Shown: piece by piece, positions 21,853-30,078 of the stretch | How positions within the stretch are numbered: the stretch's first letter is position 1 | Layout of the letters: each line of letters opens with the position of its first letter | NCBI GenBank assembly: GCA_001599715.1 | Contig: BCHU01000005.1 | Span: forward strand, 744,001 to 808,000 | DNA from: Phaeotremella fagi | Taxonomy: Eukaryota > Basidiomycota > Tremellomycetes > Tremellales > Phaeotremellaceae | Direction of reading: 5' to 3' | Length of the DNA: 64,000 bases | Program-made: the position numbers and the translations under genes | Notes under the pieces: model-generated | Databases searched by the model: none | What the model saw: only the letters and a program-made list of their open reading frames with translations | What the model was told of the DNA's origin: nothing

Positions 21853-22418
21853 ATGAGTCAAAGAACCCAAAAAGAAATTCTCAATACGAAAATGTCTTCA
21901 TTTTCAAAATCGTACTGGAATGGTAACTCGACGGTAAGATAAATGCTCGAAGATAGGATTAAAATGTTCAAAAAGGTAAAGGATTCTGATGGATACATCT
22001 ACTCCTTCAAAAAAATGCTGAACACTGTCGATGTATCAAGCCCAGACTCCATTCAAAGTGTCGGCGAAGAATTGTATGATATGGCGACAGAACGTAAAAT
22101 ATCATGGGAAGCTTTTACAACAATAATGAATACATACGTACCTCTCAAAGATATTCAAACCTCTCTTCTCAAAGACATCCAAACCTCTCTTCTCAAAGAC
22201 ATTCAAACCTCTCTTCTCAAAACCCAGTGAGTAAAATTCAGTCTTGTGACTCAGGCAAGTTGACTAATTCTCCTTGGTATAGGCTCACCAATCAAAGTAA
22301 AGAAAGTAAAGCTGCTCCAAGTGGATCTTCGAGCACCTTCCAAGATACACCTCCTCCGTACGACTGGACCACCGATCGGAAGGTAGATGAAAAGAAAAAA
22401 TCTCTCTGGGATTTGTAG
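21853..22418 (+). pseudogene. Tandem family 2 member 1, interrupted by an in-frame stop
   Basis: Small orphan gene (MSQRTQKEILNTKMSSFSKSYW). After NSTVR a TAA at 21940-21942 interrupts the frame, and the same frame resumes at once with MLEDRIKMFKK. Members 2 and 3 have Glu at the stop position (TVQEYF, TVAEFL), so a GAA-to-TAA change is the simplest reading. Downstream the conserved block follows (VDVSSPDSIQ, ELYDMA, then LKDIQTSL three times), an intron after ...KTQ, and a second exon LTNQSKESKAAPSG...PPPYDWTT...SLWDL. Alternative: GTAAGA at 21934 could be a donor for a 42-nt in-frame intron ending at 21975, which would remove the stop but also conserved-length sequence. Function unknown. 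Confidence 0.6.
22144..22215 (+). repeat. Three 24-nt tandem repeats encoding LKDIQTSL
   Basis: Unit CTCAAAGAYATYCAAACCTCTCTT occurs three times head to tail inside family 2 member 1, differing only at silent third positions. Members 2 and 3 have a single copy of the same peptide motif (LKEIECSL, LKEIQTTL). Confidence 0.95.
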
Positions 22419-22495
22419 AAGATGTTTTGATGAGGATTTGGTATGGAGTTACGTGTAGTGTTTTGTTATGTATGAATTATGAATGGTTTCTTTCA

Positions 22496-22788
22496 TAATA
22501 AGGACATTATAACAGACGTCATCCCGCCTTATACTTCTTGTTCGGACCGAAAACAAAGGTTGGTAAAATCATTTCACAAACGTGATCATTCATTTTGAAG
22601 CTCCGATATTGAGAAATTTGTTTTCGGCTTTTTCTAGTTTCAGAAAGAAGACATGGTGTCTTCTGGTTAGTTGTCATAAGATAGGACTCGAATGACCATT
22701 CGCCCTTCTTCCTTATTCCCTCTTTCTTTATCCCCAAATCCCTTCGACGAATCAAATATCACTTGAAAGCTTTTATCAACTATCAATA
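22496..22788 (+). repeat. Duplicated promoter block, copy 2
   Basis: Second copy of the 21571-21852 block, upstream of family 2 member 2. The 3' flanks are also duplicated: GATGTTTTGATGAGGATTTG at about 22424 matches GATGTTCTGATCAGGATTTG at about 23312, followed in both by GGTATG-AGTTACGTG-AGTGTTTTGT. The whole unit is therefore about 0.9 kb. Confidence 0.85.
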
Positions 22789-23280
22789 ATGGTTCAAAAA
22801 AGCAATTCCCAAATTCTGGAAACCAAGATCTCCGAATTCTCACCACTATACAGCACGTCCACTGCAACAGTACAAGAATATTTCAATCATCAAAGAAATA
22901 CATTCAATAACAATTGCTATGATAAAACGGCCAGAGTCTTGCTCGATCTCACTCTCAATGATGTTGATTTCTCAGACCCAAACAACATTCCACACTATTC
23001 TCGGGCGATATATATGGTGGCAAACCAGTCCGACTTCAACATCCATGCTTACAAAGCCTTGATGAAGAGTTATGGGGCTCTGAAAGAGATTGAGTGCTCA
23101 CTTCTCAGATCTTCGTGAATTTTTGATCCCCGTGAGAGATTGTCTGAGCGCCTGCTGATAATCAAGCTTTCTCATAGCAGTCTCGCCACTCAAACCAAAG
23201 CTAGTCAAAGTGGATCTTCGAGCACTTTGCAAGGTGCTCCGCCTCCGTACGACTTCAATACTAAGTCAGAAGACAAATGA
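22789..23280 (+). CDS. Orphan protein, tandem family 2 member 2
   Basis: Small protein of about 140 residues in two exons. Exon 1 runs from MVQKSNSQILETKISEFS to LLRSS; a GTGAAT donor at about 23117 and a TAGCAG acceptor at about 23189 join it to LATQTKASQSGSSSTLQGAPPPYDFNTKSEDK (split here as LATQTKASQSG then SSSTLQ then APPPYDF) ending at 23280. Conserved family block: LNDVDFSDPNNIPHYSRAIY then YKALMKSYGALKEIECSL, probably two or three helices. The C-terminal PPPY is a PY motif of the type bound by WW domains (Rsp5/Nedd4 ligases). No signal peptide or TM. Donor GTGAAT is imperfect, so the junction is less certain. Function unknown. Confidence 0.65.
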
Positions 23281-23680
23281 AGAAGGCCAAAGTTCTCGGG
23301 GGTTTGGACGAAGATGTTCTGATCAGGATTTGGTATGAAGTTACGTGAAGTGTTTTGTAGTATTTTGTCGTATATGATTTATGAATAGTTATTTCATACA
23401 CACTGCTGCAATGAAGCCTTTCCGACTGACTACTCGTTATCAGAATCCCCTCCTTGAAAATTTCAATCAAAATACACTATTGCGGGTGTTGAAATCTGCA
23501 TGAATATCGAAAGGTCAGGTGGCGCACTATTCATAATTTTCCCTGTCTCTCCTTTGTGCTACACTTCGTTTCAAATTACGACCCACGGGAGTCCTTCCAT
23601 TTCAGTTTCTCTCTTCATTTTTGTTCATCACCAGCTAACTTCCACCAATTCAGATATTCTCTCAAAGTTTTACAGTAAAA
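23281..23680. other. Intergenic between family 2 members 2 and 3
   Basis: About 400 bases. The first 120 bases are the 3' flank homologous to that of member 1. The rest, including the pyrimidine-rich leader before 23681, is much less like the other two promoters. No gene seen. Confidence 0.4.
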
Positions 23681-24186
23681 ATGAGTCAGCGAGACAGAAA
23701 TTCTGAGATACGAAACAGTAAGATGTCAAATTTCTCAGACATGTACGATGGCTCGAATATGACTGTAGCGGAGTTTCTCGAATTCTGCAAAGATGATATG
23801 TCTCGAGGATGTGGAGAACCAAGAGTCTTGCTTCAGAGATGTGCACACGCAAGATTGATAGACCAATTCAGTAAAAATTTGAATGATGTTGATTTGTCAA
23901 ACATTGATGACATCCAGCGCTGCAGCAAAGCGCTGTACTGGTTGGGGGCACGTAGCTTAAACGGCACCTCTCATAGAACTTTGATGGAAGCATATGCTCT
24001 CCTCAAAGAAATCCAGACTACACTTTACAAGTCTAGGTGAGTTGCTAATTTAGTCGTTGATCTGGAATCTCACTGATGCACAACTCGTCTGATATTAGAC
24101 TCGATAATCAAACAAGCTCTGGCATGAGGGACAGTGCTGGAGACGCGCCTTCTGCTCAAGACGAAGAAGACTGGTTAGCAGTATAG
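23681..24186 (+). CDS. Orphan protein, tandem family 2 member 3
   Basis: About 147 residues in two exons: MSQRDRNSEIRNSKMSNFSDMY...LKEIQTTLYKS, then a GTGAGT intron (about 24036-24099) and RLDNQTSSGMRDSAGDAP...DEEDWLAV. It shares the MSQR start with member 1 and the block LNDVDLSNIDDIQRCSKALYW plus LMEAYALLKEIQTTL with both others. It has ten extra residues between the TVAEF and NDVD motifs, with several Cys. The C-terminal exon lacks the PPPY of members 1 and 2. Oldest-looking member of the array. Function unknown. Confidence 0.7.
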
Positions 24187-24447
24187 AGAAGGTGGATAAA
24201 TGAGGTTCAAAGTAACGGGTAGTCATGGGAATGATGATTTTGCTAGGAAGTTTGCGTGTTGTATTTTGACACTGCTGTACTGTACAGTATCTCGCGCCCA
24301 AAATCCCAAGATTGAACATTCGAGTGACATCATAAAATTACATTTCCGTGCCTGAATTCGCGTTGTTTGAGAAAATAGGGGATGCTTGGCTTGGTGGATT
24401 GGAATGTCATAACCTGATACAGACTGTATCCATATCACAATCTTACA
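24187..24447. promoter_or_regulatory. Promoter region of the Yvc1-like channel gene
   Basis: Short intergenic stretch with the 12-bp perfect palindrome TACTGTACAGTA at 24278-24289. No TATA box seen. Confidence 0.4.
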
Positions 24448-27163
24448 ATGGGAGACGCTCTGGTAAGCTCCGATTTCCACCTTCCCCCTCGAGCCCATCG
24501 GTGTCACAGCTTGTGAACTGACCTTCGTCTCTGCCAAGGCTGTCGAGGAGCAACGCTCAATTCTCAGTACAACATCATGTCTACCTGAGCCTGTGAGTGA
24601 ACTGGACCCAGAATGAGGACCTCTTATCTTACTAGGGGACATAGGATACAATTACAAGTGAGTCTACACCTTCAAGGTCATGCCCCTAACCTCAGAACTC
24701 GTAAAGAGGATCCGTGCCATGGCAATAAAACTTCTCCCAGTCGATGTTGATTTGGACGATATCTCTGATGCTACGTCCAGTATAATCACTCCAGAGGTCA
24801 TCAACGCTTTTGCCAAATGCGGTGGGGATTTTGGGGAAGCGGTACCATTTGCGTAAGTCGACTTGACCATTCAGATACCTTCGTTTAACACCCTCTAGAC
24901 TCCTTCGAGCCAAGGCAACATTCATGAAGGACGCCTACAACTCACCCGCTGATTATGATGAATCTCTCTGTCGAGGTGTGGCATGTGAAGTGCTTGCTAG
25001 AAGAATCGTTCATAATTTACCCCAAGATCGATTGGAGAGCGTTATGAGTCACAGATTTAGATATAGGGAGACTGATGGTGACGTCTCTGCACCAACCAGT
25101 GCTCTAGAAACAGCTATAGATCAACATTGCACGGTGAGTATAGGCCCTGTTACCCAGGAGATCGCTCATCAAACAAAGATATTCTTGTCATCAACTGAAG
25201 CTCAACATGTTATCATGTCTCTGTGGAAGGGTGACCTCGTACAGAAAAACAATGAGAATGAAGATATCGATTATGAACCATATCAAAACGAGCATGCTAC
25301 TAATTTCTGGTCCCATATGAATCCACATCGAATCGCGGTACCCAGATATCAATCATACTTCAGAATTGTGGTTTGGATTGTTTATCTGTTTGGTGGGTCT
25401 AGCGTACTTTGAAAGCATAAACAATGTACTGATCCAGTTGGGACAGTCTATTCCGCTACCGTCAGGAGGTGAGATTTTGAACTCTAGTCTGCAGAACCGA
25501 ACTGACCTTCGTTAGTCCACTCGATTCTTTGGATCCTGCGCATAATTTTGATGAATGGGAATGGGTCCTGTACGGAATGACTGCATCGTTTTTAATCGAA
25601 GGTGGGTGTTATGAGTTGCAATGAAGTTATACCTTCTGACAGCGGTTGTGTAGAGGGAGTCAAAGTCTTGAAAGTAAGGAGGTTCTACAGTCGACCAAGC
25701 TAATAAGTGCTAGACAATTCGTTTAACTCCTAAACCATTGTCTACGATCGTAAGTATGCATCTCTATCTTCGAAGGCTACCCACTAAATCTCTCCAAGGG
25801 TTTCTGGACAGTCGTCAATTTCATGACGGATGGTCTACTTTTATCAGCTTTTGCATTACGTATTGCGGGACTCAACCAACCCAGTGATCATGAAGACCAG
25901 GCACAAGCTCTTCATTTCAAAAGCTTCCAGCTTCTGAGTTGTGCGGCACCGTTGATTTGGATCAGACTTGTACGTTATCCCGATAGCTCGATGCATATCG
26001 CTAACTTGCACCTAGTTGACAGTATTTGAAGGCTTCAAGACAGTTGGTGTCCTTCAGGTCGTCATTTTCCGAATGCTGTAAGTCATTGGCACAGATACTA
26101 CAAAGATAAATTGCTGACAATTGTTAGTCGAGAATCTGCCATTTTCTTCATCTTGTGAGAGAGCACTTATCATGCAGAGCTGACCAGAACAGACTAGCAA
26201 TCATGGGTCTAGGATTTGCTCAAGCCATGTACGCCCTCGATGCGGCCGACGGTGAAAGTGGAGGTGGGGAAGTCGTGATTCGCTCATTGATTGAGGCGTT
26301 GCTAGCGTACGTTCTCCAATTTCTCGATCCACTGACACTTCAGTTCGCCAGATTTCACATCACCATCTGAGAGATTCGGATATCCTTACGGACTGATCGT
26401 GTATTATTCCTGGAATTTCTTGACGACCATCATCCTCGTTAATGTCCTCATTGCATTGTTCGGCTCGGCTTATTCAGATACAGCTGAGAATGCTACGGAT
26501 GAATATTTGACTTTCTTCGCTCACAAGACAGTTGATTTGAGTGAGTTTACAGAGGTCTAATATCTCAGGCCATGCTGATCAGTTCTAGTACGAGCTCCTG
26601 ATTCTTACGTATAGTAAGTCCTCTGATTTTCTGGGAGCCAAGTATTGATGTAACATAGTCCAGCCCCGTTCAACATCATCGAAGCATTCCTCATCGCCCC
26701 TTTTGAATATCTGATATCAAAAAAGGCTTACAATACCCTCAACCGAATCATAATGTCGATATTATTTTTCATCCCGCTGTGTTTCATCGCGTTATTCGAA
26801 TCGCAGGTCCATACAGGACACGTCAGACGTCTGAGGGATTACTTTGACGGTCCAGCTCCAGACGAAGATGGTGATCCCAAATTTGAGGATCCCGAGTGTG
26901 ATGATGAAGAGGGCGAGATCTGTAGAATCAGCTTTGAGGAGTTAACCAGTGTTTTCCCAAAGTAAGTCATCTAATTCATTTTGTCGGATACTTGGACTGA
27001 GACCTGTGGTAGTACGGCTTTAACTGAATCGGCAACTATCTTGCGAGAACTTCATCTACTACGGAAGAAGGTTGAACAGCTGCAGAAAGAAATCAAGGGT
27101 CAGGATGATAAGAAGGAAGATGCTGATATTAAGAAAGAAGAGAAATTGGTGGATACCGACTAA
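24448..27163 (+). CDS. YVC1: Yvc1/TRPY-type vacuolar cation channel
   Basis: TRP-family channel that releases calcium from the fungal vacuole. More than a dozen exons. Model start MGDAL at 24448, then AVEEQRSILS...CLPEP, DTITK, LVKRIRAMAIKLLPVDVD and the family helical N-domain (FALLRAKATFMKDAYNSPADYDESLCRG, CEVLARRIV). Membrane part: YFRIVVWIVYLF, WVLYGMTASFLIEE, FWTVVNFMTDGLLLSAFALRIAGL, LLSCAAPLIWIRLLTVFEGF, GVLQVVIFRMLRESAIFF, MGLGFAQAMYALDAADG (pore region), YYSWNFLTTIILVNVLIALFGSAY. C-terminal cytosolic part has an Asp/Glu-rich stretch (PDEDGDPKFEDPECDDEEGE), consistent with calcium sensing as in Yvc1, and a Lys/Glu coiled coil in the last exon ending VDTD. N-terminal mini-exons are the least certain part. 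Confidence 0.87.
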
Positions 27164-27467
27164 ATGAGGCTGTAATCGTGAATGTGAAGACGAACGAAAA
27201 GTTCAACCATGAATGTGGCAAACATCCTTTCAATGACCTTTGGAGTTGTTGCACAAGGGCCTTCCTCCTAAAGCCCGACGTAAACGAGGCGGTGACTCTC
27301 TTTTGATTTCGTCCCCATAGAGGAGCGAATGAGGTTTAAGCCACGTCTTTACGTTGGCACTGCAAATGTGCAACGTCGAAGGAGTTCAATGTAATAGGAA
27401 GAAAAGATTGGTATTCTGTCTTGCATAAATTTGACTTCTGACCCTGATGCACTACAATTTTCCCCAA
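27164..27467. other. Convergent 3' region
   Basis: About 300 bases between two convergent gene ends; expected to hold both 3' UTRs. Nothing else seen. Confidence 0.4.
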
Positions 27468-29357
27468 TCAGTCATTACTACTGGGTTCATTATCGATGCG
27501 AGCATTCTCCTCTTCCTCTTCCTCTTCCTCTTCCTCCTCCTCTTCCTCCTCCTCCTCCTCATCCTCACTGGAAGTCCAAGACGACGAACTATCACCCCAA
27601 CCTGAAGAGCTGTCATCCAAATCCCAATTCTCCATTCTAGCATTGATCTCCTCAACAGTTTCCGGTGTTCCATCACTGTTCTCAGGGACAAGAACAAACT
27701 TCTCATCTCTTTTCTGGGAAGTTACTGGAGGTTTCGATGAGATTTTCTCTACCTCAAAGTACCAGTTTCTTCGTTTCAGGAGCTCTTGAAGGGTCTTATT
27801 TTCTGATTTAGTAACACTTGGGATAAATCTCTTGGAAGGTTTTCTGCGTTCCCACCACCTGTTTCTTTTGACTTCTTGCCAAGTGAAGGGGGAAGTCTGT
27901 TCTTCTTGGGTTTCCGACGTTGGGAATACAACACTTTCGTCTTCTTGGGTTTCCGGCATCGGGAACTCACCGCTTTGGTCTTCTTGTTTCTCTTCATTCG
28001 GGGTTGGGATTGTGGAACGTTCCTCGGTTGGATCAGGCCCTTCGGTTGATTTGGGTGTCAAACGTTTACCCTTGAATTTCCGAGTTCTCTTGTGTTTTCT
28101 AACTTTCTTGGATGACTCACCCTCATCCCCTTCATTCCACTCTGATTTTACGGCTAACAAACTGAGATTTGTGTGGTAGACTGCTGATAGCCAATCTTCG
28201 AAAGATTCAGGACAATGTTCAATGTCTTGACGTAAAACTTTAATCTTCTCGATCAGTTCTTTCTTCTCTTCTGATTTCTGTTCAAAGTACCTGAGATTCC
28301 CTTCAGGATCAATTGCGATGAGACGAAGAAAGCTTTGCATCCTTGTGAGGGAAGTGATTTCCTCTACCTTTGTTTGATGAATCATTGACTCAAAATAATG
28401 TTGATCTTGTTCAGTTAACTTGAAAACAATTACCGATTCCAATTTCTCTTTACTATCTTTGAGATTGTTTGTGATCTTTTCGTAACTTCGAACGAGGAAA
28501 TCGCTGAGCTCGACAGATTTGTCTCTTAAAACCCCGCGTCGATGTCTGAAAACAGTGTTTTTGAGAAATTCCATTTCCTCTACCGATACATTAACCTTTG
28601 AAACTTTTTGAAGCTCTTCTTCAGAAAAGAATCCTTTGTCAAAAGCCATTAAATCTTCCGTTTCTCTTAAAAGCCATTTTGATACAACCAAAGAGATGGA
28701 TCCATTCATTTCGATCAATTTAGAGTAATTGAATTTGTTTTTAATCGTTCCCTCGGTGTTGTGATCTGAGAAGTCGAATAGATTGTACTTTTTTTGCCAA
28801 TATCCATATGTAAAAGTGTCGTAGTTTGAATCAAAACAGTGAGACAGTTTACTATGAATAACCTTTATGTACTTTTGATGAGCATCGAGCTGGTCTTGAC
28901 TTAATTTCCCCTTGGCCATTTCACCCATTCCTTTCACGAGTTTGGAAGTTGTATCATCTTTGTATTTTTCTTTCAAAACCTTGACGAATTGATCGTAAGT
29001 TTGATCGTGTATTGTAACCTTTTTGAGTTTCTCTCGAAGAGTAGCTTGACAAGAATAAGCGATCTCAATATCACCGAACGAGAGAACACTTTTCACCTCA
29101 GCCACTTGTTTCTCATTGGGAGCATAATAACCAACACGTCGAATGGTCACGATGGAGTTATCCGTGAAAGCATCCGAAGTGTTGATTTTGGCTTCAAAAG
29201 CGGAAAACCAATTGTTTTCATCCTCCGACATGTCTCCTAAAATGTCGTAGTCTTTGTTCCTTCGATCTCCACACATACTTCTCATTTTGTCGTAAAAAGC
29301 AGCATTTTGCTCTGCGAAACCAAGCAAGGCATCCAAGTAATTTCTTTGATTGTCCAT
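27468..29357 (-). CDS. Large orphan acidic protein with C-terminal poly-Glu
   Basis: Unrecognised 629-residue protein in one exon; ATG at 29357 (MDNQRNYLDALLGFAEQ). The first 400 residues are helical and rich in Lys/Glu/Leu (for example LREKLKKVTIHDQTYDQFV, EKLESVIVFKLTEQDQHYFES); the middle is basic (KKVRKHKRTRKFKGKR); the end is acidic with SSSSGWGDSSSSW and a run of more than 20 Glu. No signal peptide, membrane span or known domain is apparent. A 134-residue reading frame ends only 8 bases upstream on the same strand, in a different frame, so this may be the second part of one interrupted gene (see that entry). Confidence 0.65.
   Translation of the reverse strand: MDNQRNYLDALLGFAEQNAAFYDKMRSMCGDRRNKDYDILGDMSEDENNWFSAFEAKINTSDAFTDNSIVTIRRVGYYAPNEKQVAEVKSVLSFGDIEIAYSCQATLREKLKKVTIHDQTYDQFVKVLKEKYKDDTTSKLVKGMGEMAKGKLSQDQLDAHQKYIKVIHSKLSHCFDSNYDTFTYGYWQKKYNLFDFSDHNTEGTIKNKFNYSKLIEMNGSISLVVSKWLLRETEDLMAFDKGFFSEEELQKVSKVNVSVEEMEFLKNTVFRHRRGVLRDKSVELSDFLVRSYEKITNNLKDSKEKLESVIVFKLTEQDQHYFESMIHQTKVEEITSLTRMQSFLRLIAIDPEGNLRYFEQKSEEKKELIEKIKVLRQDIEHCPESFEDWLSAVYHTNLSLLAVKSEWNEGDEGESSKKVRKHKRTRKFKGKRLTPKSTEGPDPTEERSTIPTPNEEKQEDQSGEFPMPETQEDESVVFPTSETQEEQTSPFTWQEVKRNRWWERRKPSKRFIPSVTKSENKTLQELLKRRNWYFEVEKISSKPPVTSQKRDEKFVLVPENSDGTPETVEEINARMENWDLDDSSSGWGDSSSSWTSSEDEEEEEEEEEEEEEEEEEENARIDNEPSSND
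27507..27566. repeat. CTC/CTT trinucleotide tract (poly-Glu codons)
   Basis: Mixed CTC and TTC triplets, on the minus strand GAG and GAA, encoding the poly-Glu run of the 27468-29357 gene. Length-variable by nature. Confidence 0.9.
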
Positions 29358-29365
29358 ACTCAAAC

Positions 29366-29770
29366 TCAAATCAAGTTTTTGTATGAAGAGAGTTCCTTGT
29401 TAATCTGTTTACGAAATTTTTTGAAAGATTTATCCTTAAGTTTTAATTGGAGTTCTCTGATTTTATTCTCTGATTCCGACACTGATCGTCGATTTTCATC
29501 CATGGCTTTTCGAACCGACTTAACTTGTTCTTTGTAAGTTTGAAATATCTTTTCAGCAGTTGACTGTTCTTGTAAGAAAGTGAGACTAGCGTTGGGATCC
29601 CAAGTTGAAAATTCATGTAAATGGACGAGTTTACTAAATGTAGGATTAGGTGTCTCTGTGACAACGCTTTCGAGACCTTCCGGCTTTTGACTGTTTGGTA
29701 ATAATGAGACTAAGCAATAATTCTCATTGCCGTCTTTGAAGACTTTGAATTTTACCGGGTACTTGGACAT
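29366..29770 (-). CDS. Orphan protein directly upstream of the poly-Glu gene
   Basis: 134 residues from ATG at 29770 (MSKYPVKFKVFKDGNENYCLV). A beta-strand-like start is followed by FSKLVHLHEFSTWDPNASLTFL and a long basic/acidic helix (FQTYKEQVKSVRKAMDENRRSV... ELQLKLKDKSFKKFRKQINKEL). Stop TGA at 29368-29366. The next ATG, in another frame, is at 29357. The coiled-coil character continues into the next frame, and I could find no canonical GT..AG intron with compatible phases joining them. Options: one gene with a frameshift, a missed non-canonical intron, or two cistrons on one transcript. Function unknown. Confidence 0.5.
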   Translation of the reverse strand: MSKYPVKFKVFKDGNENYCLVSLLPNSQKPEGLESVVTETPNPTFSKLVHLHEFSTWDPNASLTFLQEQSTAEKIFQTYKEQVKSVRKAMDENRRSVSESENKIRELQLKLKDKSFKKFRKQINKELSSYKNLI

Positions 29771-30078
29771 GTCTTTCGTTGAGAAAAGATGATAACGTTT
29801 TGCAGAAGAACGTGCTTTTCGTAATAACAAAACATTTTGTTGAGGCAGGGTAAATCTCCGCTAGGGTCAGAAGACCACAGAAGGCAAGATATAAAGGATC
29901 ACCAGCAGGAGTAAGACGTTGTCGAGAAGTTCGAGTACAAAGGATGAAACAAAGTCTTGCCTAATTTGCCACTCTGCTGAGGCCACACCACAGATTACGT
30001 CTTTGTTCTCCTCCGAGTCTTTCTCGAGTCACTTTAGTTGTTCACCAGCACCAATTACCAGTTGAACCTATCTAAAAA
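29771..30078. promoter_or_regulatory. Divergent promoter region, orphan locus / PNG1
   Basis: About 300 bases between divergent starts. Pyrimidine-rich leader just before the PNG1 start. No TATA box is obvious. Confidence 0.4.
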
